Source: Silvimonas sp. (GTDB taxonomy: Bacteria > Pseudomonadota > Gammaproteobacteria > Burkholderiales > Chitinibacteraceae). From it: 34,105 nt of DNA. The stretch is from assembly GCA_030151005.1 (NCBI GenBank), contig JASLES010000204.1, positions 1 through 34,105 of the forward strand, written 5' to 3'. A program made the translations under genes and the position numbers. Position 1 is the first letter of the stretch. The number at the start of each line of letters is the position of its first letter. Below are positions 1-7,726 of this stretch, piece after piece. The notes beneath the pieces were generated by a model. It was not told where the DNA came from, searched no databases, and saw only the letters and a program-made list of their open reading frames with translations.

Positions 1-18
1 TGACGGCACCAGGAGAGG

Positions 19-2082
19 TTATTCAGCCAGCAGCGACAACTCTGCCACGCGGTTCATCAGTTCAGCGAGGCCCGCCAGCAGGGCGAGGCGGTTATTACGC
101 ACAGCCAGATCGTCAGCCATGACCATGACACCGTCAAAGAACGCGTCGACCGGGGCCTTGAGCGCAGCCAGTTGCTTGAGCGCGCCGGTAAAGTCCTGCG
201 CCGCCAGCGCGGTGTTGACCGGGCCAGTGACGGCAACAGCGGCATTTTGCAGGGTCGTCTCCGCGCTTTCTGCAAATAGCGCCGGGTTCAGCGCCGGAAT
301 ATCGCCTTCCACTTTCTTCAGAATATTGCGGATACGCTTGTTGGCTGCGGCCAGCGCGGTGGACTCTGGCAGCGCCTTGAATTGGGCCACGGCTTCCAGT
401 CGCTTTTGCACGTCATCCAGACGCACCGGCTTGAGGGCCAGTACGGCTTCGATATTCGCTGGCGGGTAATCGGCAGCCAGATAATTGCGCAGGCGTTCCT
501 GCATGAAGTCGAACACGCTATCGGCCACATCGTGGCTGACCACGCCGGCCGGGAAAGTGGCGGCGGTGGCCACTAACAGGGACTTGAGGTTGAGCGGCTG
601 GTCCAGCAGCATGCGCAGTACACCCAATGCCGCACGGCGCAGGCCAAACGGGTCTTTGTCACCAGTCGGGATCAGGCCGATACCATATATGCCGACAATG
701 GATTCAAGCTTGTCTGCCAGCGCCACAGACAGTGCAATCGGGCCTTCTGGCAGCGTATCGCCGGCAAAACGTGGGTGATAGTGACCTTCAATGGCGCGTG
801 CAACTTGCTCGTCTTCGCCGTCAAGGCGGGCGTAGTGCATACCCATGATGCCTTGCAGTTCCGGGAACTCGCCCACCATGTCCGACACCAGATCTGCCTT
901 GGCGAGAAATGCGGCGCGCTCAGCCAGTTTGCGATCCGCGCCCAGTGCTGCAGCAAATTCACCCGCCAGACGCGAGAGGCGCTCAACGCGCTCATATTGC
1001 GTACCGATCTTGTTGTGATACACCACCTGGCGCAGCTTGCCGACGCGGCCTTCCAGCTTGATCTTCTGGTCTTGTTCGAAGAAGAAGCGGGCATCCGACA
1101 GACGTGCGCGCAGTACGCGCTCGTTACCATGAATGATGTGCGACGGATCGGCGGTTTCCAGGTTGGACACCACCAGGAATTTGGGCAGCAATTTGCCATT
1201 GGCATCAAGCAGCGGGAAGTATTTCTGGTGCTGCTGCATGGACAAAATCAGACATTCTTGCGGCACTTTGAGGAAATCCGCGCTGAATTCGCCGGTATAC
1301 ACCACGGGCCATTCAACCAGGGCGGTGACTTCATCCAGCAGCCCGTCAGACGGGGCGATGGTGGCGTCAATCGCATGCGCAGCTTGCGTCAGGCGATCTT
1401 CAATCAGATGGCGACGGGCCGCGAAGCTGGCCACCACTTTGCCCTCTTCAAACAGGGTACGGGCGTAGGTGTCGGCACTGGTCAGGCTGATTTCATCAGC
1501 CTTGGCGAGGAAACGATGACCGCGTGTGGTACGGCCGGCGTCCAGATGGAGCGCCTTGGTCGGGATCACGTCTGTACCATGCAGAGCAATCAGGCCGTGA
1601 ATCGGGCGGATGAACTGACCGTCGCGGCTGCCCCAGCGCATCATCTTGGGCGCGGGCAGTTTTTTGAGGGCCAGTTCAACAAGGCCAGACAGCACATTGG
1701 CCAGCGGCTCGCCGGTTTTGGTGGTGCGGAACACGAACACGTCTTGCTTGCCGTCGTGACCTTTTTCCAGTTGATCAGGAGTTACACCGCAAGAACGGGC
1801 GAAACCTGCCAGCGCGGGCGTGGGTTGGCCATCCTTGAAACCCGCAGCGACGGCCGGGCCTTTTTTCTCGATGGCTTGATCTGGCTGCACGGCCAGTACG
1901 CCGGGAATCGACACGGCAAGGCGGCGCGGGCTGGCAAACGGGTGGAACTCGACATCCTTACCCACAAAACCCAGGCGGGCGAGTTCATCAAACAGTGTCT
2001 GGGCAAACGAGGCGCCCAGACGGGGCAGCGCCTTGGGCGGCAGTTCTTCAGTAAAAAGTTCGATCAGCAGGGTTTGCGACAT
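19..2082 (-). CDS. glyS: Glycyl-tRNA synthetase beta subunit
   Basis: Beta subunit of the alpha2beta2 bacterial glycyl-tRNA synthetase, which charges tRNA-Gly with glycine in the cytoplasm. The beta chain mainly supplies tRNA recognition. The 687-residue product has the expected family length (E. coli GlyS is about 689). It opens with the family signature LLIELFTEELPPKAL near residues 5-19, and a C-terminal DALR/anticodon-binding type region follows. The ATG at 2082 lies 6 nt after the stop of the small lipoprotein gene and only a weak purine stretch precedes it, so translation is probably coupled to the upstream genes. It is the last gene of a glyQ-lipoprotein-glyS unit. No terminator is visible in the 18 bases left before the window edge. 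Confidence 0.97.
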   Translation of the reverse strand: MSQTLLIELFTEELPPKALPRLGASFAQTLFDELARLGFVGKDVEFHPFASPRRLAVSIPGVLAVQPDQAIEKKGPAVAAGFKDGQPTPALAGFARSCGVTPDQLEKGHDGKQDVFVFRTTKTGEPLANVLSGLVELALKKLPAPKMMRWGSRDGQFIRPIHGLIALHGTDVIPTKALHLDAGRTTRGHRFLAKADEISLTSADTYARTLFEEGKVVASFAARRHLIEDRLTQAAHAIDATIAPSDGLLDEVTALVEWPVVYTGEFSADFLKVPQECLILSMQQHQKYFPLLDANGKLLPKFLVVSNLETADPSHIIHGNERVLRARLSDARFFFEQDQKIKLEGRVGKLRQVVYHNKIGTQYERVERLSRLAGEFAAALGADRKLAERAAFLAKADLVSDMVGEFPELQGIMGMHYARLDGEDEQVARAIEGHYHPRFAGDTLPEGPIALSVALADKLESIVGIYGIGLIPTGDKDPFGLRRAALGVLRMLLDQPLNLKSLLVATAATFPAGVVSHDVADSVFDFMQERLRNYLAADYPPANIEAVLALKPVRLDDVQKRLEAVAQFKALPESTALAAANKRIRNILKKVEGDIPALNPALFAESAETTLQNAAVAVTGPVNTALAAQDFTGALKQLAALKAPVDAFFDGVMVMADDLAVRNNRLALLAGLAELMNRVAELSLLAE

Positions 2083-2088
2083 CGTTGT

Positions 2089-2571
2089 TTACTCGTTCTT
2101 GGCTTGGTCGTCTTCGTGCTTCATGATCTGGCAGACCTGCTTCACGAAGTCCGAACCGTAGGTATCGGGGGCAGGAGTTTCGAACTCCCACTGGTAGCCG
2201 GGCACGTCATAGCGGGCGACGATTTCATCGTCTTCCGAGCGCAGTTCTACCGCGATGCCGGCCATGCGCCCGCTGGGGCAATCAATGGCCTGACGCATGT
2301 ATTTCTTGCGATAGATGCCTTTGGATGTGCCATCTACCTGGTTTTGCTTGAAGTGCTGCAACATCCACACATAGGTGTAGTTGGCGTCGGCATCACGCTC
2401 GTGATGACCGATGGATTTGATGTCCGCCAGCACTTCAAAATCAGGCATATCGCCATACGAGCGCCACTCGCCCTCTCTGGGCACCGGCTGCGGGCCGTGC
2501 GTGCCATCGTCAAACTTGCCACAGGCAGTCAGGGCAAGGGCGGTCAAGAGGAGGGCGGCGGCGCGACGCAT
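2089..2571 (-). CDS. Small lipoprotein between glyQ and glyS, surface-adhesin E / CNP1-like
   Basis: Predicted 160-residue exported lipoprotein of unknown role. The start at 2571 gives a classic lipoprotein signal peptide: MRR, a hydrophobic Ala/Leu stretch, then the lipobox LTAC with the lipidated Cys near residue 17. A longer frame beginning at 2670 would bury this signal and overlap glyQ, so I rejected it. The mature part has a W..Y..MPDFEVLADIKSI segment, a YVWMLQHF strand, one Cys in a AIDCPSGR segment and a second Cys near the C-terminus, which could form a disulfide. This pattern resembles the surface-adhesin E / CNP1-like small lipoproteins of Neisseriales; that assignment is by eye and tentative. 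It starts 4 nt after the glyQ stop and ends 6 nt before glyS, so it is embedded in the synthetase operon. Confidence 0.8.
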   Translation of the reverse strand: MRRAAALLLTALALTACGKFDDGTHGPQPVPREGEWRSYGDMPDFEVLADIKSIGHHERDADANYTYVWMLQHFKQNQVDGTSKGIYRKKYMRQAIDCPSGRMAGIAVELRSEDDEIVARYDVPGYQWEFETPAPDTYGSDFVKQVCQIMKHEDDQAKNE

Positions 2572-2575
2572 GGGC

Positions 2576-3469
2576 TCAGGCTTGCGTTTTGCACATGGGG
2601 AAACCCAGTGCCTCGCGCGAGTCGTGATAGGCCTGCGCAACCAGTCGCGCCAGTGTGCGAATGCGGCCAATGTAGGCTGCGCGTTCGGTCACAGAGATCG
2701 CGCCACGGGCATCCAGCAGGTTGAAGGCGTGGGCCGCTTTCAGAATCATCTCGTAACCGGGCAGTGCCAGGCCGGCTTCCAGCAGCTTGCCGGCTTCCGC
2801 TTCGAAACTGTTAAAGAGGCTCAGCAACAACTCGACGTTGGAATATTCGAAGTTGTAGGTCGATTGCTCGACTTCATTCTGGTGATAGATATCGCCGTAG
2901 GTCACGACCTGGCCATCTGGATAACGTGTCCAGATCAGGTCGTAGACGTTCTCCACGCCTTGCAGATACATGGCCAGACGTTCGGTACCGTAGGTGATTT
3001 CGCCCAGCACGGGCTTGCAATCAAGGCCGCCCACTTGCTGGAAATACGTGAATTGCGTGACTTCCATGCCGTTGAGCCATACTTCCCAGCCCATGCCCCA
3101 GGCGCCCAGTGTCGGGTTTTCCCAGTCGTCTTCTACAAAGCGGATGTCATGCACGGTCGGGTCGATGCCCAGTTCGCGCAGCGAACCCAGGTACAGATCC
3201 TGGATATTGTCCGGGGACGGCTTCAGAACAACCTGGAACTGATAATAGTGTTGCAGGCGGTTCGGGTTTTCACCGTAACGGCCATCCTTGGGGCGGCGTG
3301 ACGGTTGTACATAAGCCGCATTCCACGGTTCCGGGCCAATGGCGCGCAGAAAGGTCGCGGTGTGTGATGTACCCGCCCCCATTTCCATATCGTACGGTTG
3401 CAACAAGGCACAGCCCTGGCGCGCCCAGTAGGTTTGCAGGGTAAGCAGGATTTCCTGGAAGGTCAGCAT
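2576..3469 (-). CDS. glyQ: Glycyl-tRNA synthetase alpha subunit
   Basis: Catalytic alpha subunit of the heterotetrameric glycyl-tRNA synthetase. It activates glycine with ATP before transfer to tRNA-Gly. The product is 297 residues, the usual length for GlyQ (about 300). Family landmarks are the N-terminal TFQEILLTLQTYWARQGC, the segment SRRPKDGRYGENPNR around residues 57-71 (class II motif 2), and the MEVTQFTYFQQVGG stretch. The ATG at 3469 is the only start that preserves the conserved N-terminus; the upstream ribosome-binding sequence is weak (CCGAGAAC). It heads the glyQ-lipoprotein-glyS unit and has its own likely promoter in the 74-nt gap to the neighbouring LysR gene. Confidence 0.97.
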   Translation of the reverse strand: MLTFQEILLTLQTYWARQGCALLQPYDMEMGAGTSHTATFLRAIGPEPWNAAYVQPSRRPKDGRYGENPNRLQHYYQFQVVLKPSPDNIQDLYLGSLRELGIDPTVHDIRFVEDDWENPTLGAWGMGWEVWLNGMEVTQFTYFQQVGGLDCKPVLGEITYGTERLAMYLQGVENVYDLIWTRYPDGQVVTYGDIYHQNEVEQSTYNFEYSNVELLLSLFNSFEAEAGKLLEAGLALPGYEMILKAAHAFNLLDARGAISVTERAAYIGRIRTLARLVAQAYHDSREALGFPMCKTQA

Positions 3470-3501
3470 TCGTTGTTCTCGGCCGCTATGGGCGTTGTGT
3501 C

Positions 3502-3529
3502 ACTCTAAACCTGCTGATTCTACTTGCAA
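3502..3529 (-). promoter_or_regulatory. Candidate sigma-70 promoter of the glyQ operon
   Basis: Reading the minus strand, TTGCAA (3529-3524) is followed after 16 nt by TAGAGT (3507-3502), each 4 of 6 to consensus. Transcription would start near 3495 and give a leader of about 25 nt before the glyQ ATG. No T-box-like structure fits in so short a leader. Found by eye; moderate to low certainty. Confidence 0.33.
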
Positions 3530-3543
3530 TTGGCGCTTTTGGG

Positions 3544-4446
3544 TTACGTTGCTGCGGTGGACTCTTCTGCCAGGCGCGCCATGCACCAGGCGTGAAAGCG
3601 TTGCATGCCTTGGGTTGGGACCTTGTCACGAGCGCGGATCAGGTAAAAATGCCGCGTCAGATCCAGACCGGGTGTGCCTACCGCGACCAGATCGCCACGT
3701 GCTAGCTCCCCTTCGACGGTGCGGCGGGAAAGACACGCCAGCCCGAGGCCCGCCCGGACCGCGCCCTTGATGGCTTCGCTGCTCCCCAGTTCCAGCGCAA
3801 CGTCCAGACTGCCTACCAATGGCGCCAACGCGCCGGACAATACTTCCCGCGTGCCGGAGCCCGGTTCACGCAGCAGCCAGCGCTGACTGGCTAGTTGTGA
3901 TGCGGTGGCGGGCCTGCCGGCCAGCGGGTGATCCGGCGCGGCCACAACGACCAGTTCATCGCGCAGCCAGGGTTCAGCCTGGATGCCGGCATCGTCGCAA
4001 ATGCCTTCGATCAAACCCATGTCGGCTTCAAATGCGGTCACGCTGGCGACGGCATCGGCGGTATTGCCGATGGCCAGTTCAATCCGGTTGGCCGGCGCCT
4101 GCTGTAAAAAGCCCGCAATCAACGCCGGCATGACCCGGTTGCCAATGGTGGAACTGGCATACAGCCGCAAGCGGGCTGGCGCGTCTGTATTAAAGCGGAT
4201 TTCAATTTCGCTGGCCTGCGCTAACACGGCTTCCGCCTGAGGCAACAGCCAGCGGCCATGTTCGTTCAGTTCCAGCCGTCGCCCCACACGGTCGAACAAC
4301 TGCACGCCCAGTCGCCGCTCCAGTTCCCCCAGTGCACTACTGGCCGCTGATTGTGACAGCCCGATGTGCTCGGCCGCCGCAGTCACGCCACCAGTGCGCG
4401 CGGTAGCCAGGAAAATTTCCAGTTCGCGCAGGGTGAGCTTGATCAT
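3544..4446 (-). CDS. yeiE: LysR-family regulator, YeiE type
   Basis: Cytoplasmic DNA-binding regulator of 300 residues. The N-terminal winged helix-turn-helix (residues about 3-62) contains LTLRELEIFLATARTGG and the recognition region LSQSAASSALGELERRLG. The rest is the LysR substrate-binding domain, with the YASSTIGN, MGLIEG and REPGSGTRE segments that also occur in E. coli YeiE. It lies divergent to a yeiH homologue across 97 nt, the same pairing as yeiE/yeiH in E. coli, which supports orthology. LysR proteins usually control the divergent gene and often themselves, and a perfect inverted repeat sits between the two genes. In enterobacteria YeiE has been linked to sulfite handling; transfer of that role here is inference. 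Confidence 0.9.
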   Translation of the reverse strand: MIKLTLRELEIFLATARTGGVTAAAEHIGLSQSAASSALGELERRLGVQLFDRVGRRLELNEHGRWLLPQAEAVLAQASEIEIRFNTDAPARLRLYASSTIGNRVMPALIAGFLQQAPANRIELAIGNTADAVASVTAFEADMGLIEGICDDAGIQAEPWLRDELVVVAAPDHPLAGRPATASQLASQRWLLREPGSGTREVLSGALAPLVGSLDVALELGSSEAIKGAVRAGLGLACLSRRTVEGELARGDLVAVGTPGLDLTRHFYLIRARDKVPTQGMQRFHAWCMARLAEESTAAT

Positions 4447-4476
4447 CGATTTTTCCGATTGGTTGTAACGAAACTA

Positions 4477-4498
4477 TTGGTTATTAATATATAACCAA
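4477..4498. promoter_or_regulatory. Inverted repeat, likely YeiE operator in the yeiE-yeiH gap
   Basis: Perfect dyad with 8-nt arms TTGGTTAT and ATAACCAA around the 6-nt spacer TAATAT. The site also reads as T-N-A rich LysR-box-like DNA. An additional half-site, ATTGGTT at 4458-4464, repeats the ATTGGTT at 4476-4482 exactly 18 nt away, on the side nearer the regulator gene. The position between two divergent starts fits a LysR-type activator/autoregulator site. The AT-rich core could also hold the -10 elements. Confidence 0.6.
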
Positions 4499-4543
4499 AA
4501 ACCATATCATGACGTTGTCAATCTGGATGCGCCGAGACAAGTC

Positions 4544-5635
4544 ATGGAAAACATTGAAAAAAAATCACCGTTAGCACGTGCCGGGATTACGGCTGCAGCC
4601 GCCGCGTTGTGGCGCTATGCACCGGGTTTGATCCTGACACTGGTACTGGCAGTGGCTGCGACGTGGCTAGCCGGGCTGCCGGCGTTATCTGCAAGCGGTT
4701 TGTCCGCGCTGACGCTGGCGATTGTGGGCGGCATGGTGCTGGGCAACACCGCCTATCCGGCCATGGGCGCTACGGCTGGCGCTGGCGTGGGCTTCTCCAA
4801 ACAGAAACTCTTGCGTCTGGGCATCATTCTTTATGGATTTCGTCTGACTTTTCAGCAAATTGGCGCGGTGGGGATCTCCGCCATCCTGATCGACGCGCTA
4901 GTGCTGACCAGTACGCTGTTCATTGCGTATCAAGCCGGCACTCGCTGGCTCAAGCTGGATAAACAAACGGCCTTGCTGATCGGTTCCGGTAGTGCCATTT
5001 GCGGTGCGGCAGCAGTGCTGGCGACCGAGCCCGTACTGCGCGCCAAGCCATCTACGGTCACCATTGCAGTATCGACCGTCGTGGTGTTCGGTACGGTTTC
5101 CATGTTTGTGTACCCGGTGTTGTATCCGCTGGTGCATCACCTGGGTTGGGCTGTGTCACCGCAGGCGTTTGGTATCTATACCGGTTCGACCATCCATGAG
5201 GTGGCGCAGGTTGTCGCCGCAGCCAGTCAAGTCAGTGCGGCGACCGCAGATACCGCTGTTATCGCCAAAATGATCCGCGTCATGATGCTGGCACCGTTCC
5301 TGATTGCGGTGTCCTGGTGGATGGCCCGCTCACCGCGTACGCATGAGGAAGGCCAGTCTGGCGGCATCACCATTCCCTGGTTTGCAGTGCTGTTCATTGT
5401 GATGGCCGGCGTGCATTCGCTGGGCTGGGTACCGCAACCGGTGGTCAATGGTTTGCTGCAACTCGATACATTGCTGCTGGCCATGGCGATGGCCGCGCTG
5501 GGCCTCGATACCCGTATCACGGCCATCCGCGCCGCCGGGGTGAAACCCTTGCTGCTGGCAACGCTGTTGTTTGCCTGGCTGATTGCCGGTGGTGCAATCA
5601 TTAATGTGGGTGTGCGGACGATATTGCATCTGTGA
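4544..5635 (+). CDS. yeiH: YeiH-family putative sulfate/sulfite exporter (UPF0324)
   Basis: Inner-membrane protein of 363 residues, rich in hydrophobic segments (about ten predicted spans). It matches E. coli YeiH along its length: LTLAIVGGMVLGNTAYP, KLLRLGIILYGFRLTF, GSGSAICGAAAVLATEP, YTGSTIHEVAQVVAA, and LLAMAMAALGL near the end. The family is annotated as putative sulfate exporter; direct transport data are limited, so the substrate stays uncertain. The N-terminus has a short polar stretch before the first span near residue 25. A purine-rich GAGACAAG precedes the ATG. Expression is probably controlled by the divergent YeiE-type regulator through the inverted repeat. Confidence 0.9.
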   Translation: MENIEKKSPLARAGITAAAAALWRYAPGLILTLVLAVAATWLAGLPALSASGLSALTLAIVGGMVLGNTAYPAMGATAGAGVGFSKQKLLRLGIILYGFRLTFQQIGAVGISAILIDALVLTSTLFIAYQAGTRWLKLDKQTALLIGSGSAICGAAAVLATEPVLRAKPSTVTIAVSTVVVFGTVSMFVYPVLYPLVHHLGWAVSPQAFGIYTGSTIHEVAQVVAAASQVSAATADTAVIAKMIRVMMLAPFLIAVSWWMARSPRTHEEGQSGGITIPWFAVLFIVMAGVHSLGWVPQPVVNGLLQLDTLLLAMAMAALGLDTRITAIRAAGVKPLLLATLLFAWLIAGGAIINVGVRTILHL

Positions 5636-5643
5636 ATGCTGGA

Positions 5644-5676
5644 GCAGGTACGACTACCAGACAAATCCGTACCTGC
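5644..5676. repeat. Inverted repeat downstream of yeiH
   Basis: Arms GCAGGTACG (5644-5652) and CGTACCTGC (5668-5676) are perfectly complementary over 9 nt with a 15-nt loop. No U-run follows, so a classical intrinsic terminator is not supported. It could be a rho-related or mRNA-stabilising stem at the yeiH 3' end, or a protein-binding dyad. Confidence 0.45.
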
Positions 5677-5693
5677 TGACACAAAAATGACCT

Positions 5694-5722
5694 GTGACAC
5701 AGGGCCTGGCTTGCCCTATGCT
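5694..5722 (+). promoter_or_regulatory. Candidate sigma-70 promoter for the lytic transglycosylase gene
   Basis: GTGACA (5694-5699), a 17-nt spacer, then TATGCT (5717-5722). Start of transcription would be near 5729, about 60 nt before the ATG. The -35 box lies inside a small palindrome CCTGTGACACAGG (5691-5703), and the -10 region lies inside TTGCCC...GGGCAA (5711-5729), which could serve as regulator sites. Confidence 0.42.
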
Positions 5723-5789
5723 TGGGCAAAACCTCGGCTGCACCCGCCAGCGAGCCCGCGCCAATCAACGCCCTTGAGTTACCGGTTTC

Positions 5790-7703
5790 ATGAAATTTCC
5801 CCTCTTTGTATGCCTTGTTGTGGCCAGCGTGGCCGCGCAGGCCCGGATTGACCTTTCCTCATTGCGTGAAGCGGCCCGCAGCCGTGATCTGCCGGCCCTG
5901 GCGCGTATGGCTGATAGCGCGCAGGGTGATCCGCTGGAAATGTACCCGCGCTACTACTTGCTCAGCACCCAACTCACCACGGTTTCGGCAGAAGATGTCG
6001 ATGCGTTCCTTGGCCGTTACGATGGCACGCCGCTGGCCGACCGGTTGCGCCAGGACTGGCTCAAGGAGCTGGCGCGCAGGCAAGACTGGCCACATTACCT
6101 GGCGGACTACCCCAAACTCGATTCACCCTCGGTTGACCTGCAGTGCTTCAATGCCCAGGCGCGTTTTGCCACGCAGGGCAGCGCGGATGTTTCTGGTTTG
6201 CGTGGCTTCTGGTTCACCGACAAGGGTCAGCCAGAAAGCTGCGCCCCGGTATTTGATGCCTTGTTTGCCGCTGGGCAACTGACTGAAGAAGATGCATGGA
6301 CGCGGGTGCGTATGGCCCTGTCGGCCGGGCGGAGCGAATTTGCCGCGCAACTGGCGCCACGCGTGGGTTTTCCGCCAGAGTTGACCGTGCGCGCGCTGGG
6401 CCAGGCCGCCAATGCGGCGCAGGCACCCAAGGTATTGGCAAGGCTGGACTTCAGCCGCCGTGCTGCACGCGAGACAGCGCTCTTTATCGTGCAGAAAACC
6501 GCGCGGTCAGACCCGGATGCGGCCGCAGACATGATTGAGTCGCTCAAGGGCAAACTCAGCGAGAGTGATCGGCGCTACGCCTGGCAACAGATGGCGGAAA
6601 TCTCCGCCAAAAAGCAGCACCCGCTGGCCAGTAACTGGTTTGCCAAAGGCGGCCTTGAGGGGCTGGATGCGGATGGCCGGGCGTGGTCGGTGCGCGCAGC
6701 CTTGCGTGCGGGGGACATGAACGCGGTGCTGGACCGCATTGTCGCCATGCCGCCGGAGCAAGCCAACGAAAACGCCTGGCGTTACTGGTATGCCCAGGCA
6801 CTCAAGCGGGCCAATCGGGCCACAGAAGCGGCGCCAGTGCTATTGCAACTGTCGGCCGGGGATGACTTTTATGCCCTGTTGGCTCGGGAAGAATCCGGCC
6901 CGACGCTGGCCGCCGCCCCGCAGAACTATGTGCCGGTGGATCAGGACGTGCGTACCGTGGCGGCCAGGCCGGGCGTGATCCGCGCGTTGGCACTTTATGA
7001 GCAGAACTGGCGCGTGGAAGGCGTACGCGAGTGGAACTGGGCCATGCGCGGGCTTTCTGACCAGGAACTCGTCGCTGCCGCTGTCCTGGCTGAGCGCAAC
7101 AAGATTTATGACCGCTCGATCTACTCGGCCGAGCGCGCCCGCAGTTTGTCTCCGCTAAGCCTGCGCTATCCCACGCCGTACCGGAATCAGGTCGAGCGTG
7201 AAGCCCGTAATCAGGGGCTGGATCCGGCCTGGGTGTATGGCCTGATCCGGCAGGAAAGCCGTTTCGTGGCGGATATCCGCTCTGGTGCGGGGGCCACCGG
7301 CCTGATGCAACTGATGCCCACCACGGCGCAATGGGTGGGGCGCAAGAACGGACAAAAGAAGATTGATTTGTCCTCGCTGACAGACCCGGATGTCAACGTC
7401 AGCTATGGCGCGTACTACCTCAAATACATTCTGGATCGCCTGGGCGGTCAGGCCATTCTCGCGACAGCGGGCTACAACGCTGGGCCCGGTCGGGCCAAAG
7501 CCTGGCAGGACGACAACCGCCAGCTTGACCCGCTGGTCTATATTGAAACGATCCCGTTTGAAGAAACGCGTGATTACGTGAAAAAGGTCATGACCAACGC
7601 GCAGTTGTACGGTGCGACGTTTGGCGAGACCACGCCGTTTCACCAGCGCCTGACACCGGTGCCGGGTAAAAACGCAGACGCAGCGACGATCGACGCCCCT
7701 TGA
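5790..7703 (+). CDS. Soluble lytic murein transglycosylase, Slt70-like
   Basis: Periplasmic enzyme that cleaves the MurNAc-GlcNAc bond of peptidoglycan with formation of 1,6-anhydroMurNAc. The 637-residue product matches the size of Slt70. A signal peptide (MKFPLFVCLVVASVAAQA) comes first, then a long alpha-helical superhelical region of about 450 residues (the Slt70 U- and L-domains), then the catalytic domain. The catalytic glutamate is E489 in the GLIRQESRF segment, followed by GATGLMQLMPTTA and the AGYNAGPGRA segment near residue 565. The ATG at 5790 is chosen because it begins the signal peptide; its ribosome-binding site is poor. A sigma-70-like promoter lies about 60 nt upstream. The NDUFA9-type gene follows after 23 nt. 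Confidence 0.93.
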   Translation: MKFPLFVCLVVASVAAQARIDLSSLREAARSRDLPALARMADSAQGDPLEMYPRYYLLSTQLTTVSAEDVDAFLGRYDGTPLADRLRQDWLKELARRQDWPHYLADYPKLDSPSVDLQCFNAQARFATQGSADVSGLRGFWFTDKGQPESCAPVFDALFAAGQLTEEDAWTRVRMALSAGRSEFAAQLAPRVGFPPELTVRALGQAANAAQAPKVLARLDFSRRAARETALFIVQKTARSDPDAAADMIESLKGKLSESDRRYAWQQMAEISAKKQHPLASNWFAKGGLEGLDADGRAWSVRAALRAGDMNAVLDRIVAMPPEQANENAWRYWYAQALKRANRATEAAPVLLQLSAGDDFYALLAREESGPTLAAAPQNYVPVDQDVRTVAARPGVIRALALYEQNWRVEGVREWNWAMRGLSDQELVAAAVLAERNKIYDRSIYSAERARSLSPLSLRYPTPYRNQVEREARNQGLDPAWVYGLIRQESRFVADIRSGAGATGLMQLMPTTAQWVGRKNGQKKIDLSSLTDPDVNVSYGAYYLKYILDRLGGQAILATAGYNAGPGRAKAWQDDNRQLDPLVYIETIPFEETRDYVKKVMTNAQLYGATFGETTPFHQRLTPVPGKNADAATIDAP

Positions 7704-7726
7704 GATGGGGGTAGCGGAGACAAAGC

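Noticed and set aside
2571..2670. Longer start for the lipoprotein gene at 2670
   Set aside because: It would overlap glyQ by about 95 nt and bury the signal peptide and lipobox that begin at 2571.
775..2724. 649-residue open frame on the plus strand across glyS and the lipoprotein gene
   Set aside because: It is exactly antisense to three convincing genes, has no start signal, and its composition is that of the reverse strand of a GC-rich gene. The other long antisense frames (2411-3301, 18828-19808, 20547-21452, 29794-30846) were rejected for the same reason.
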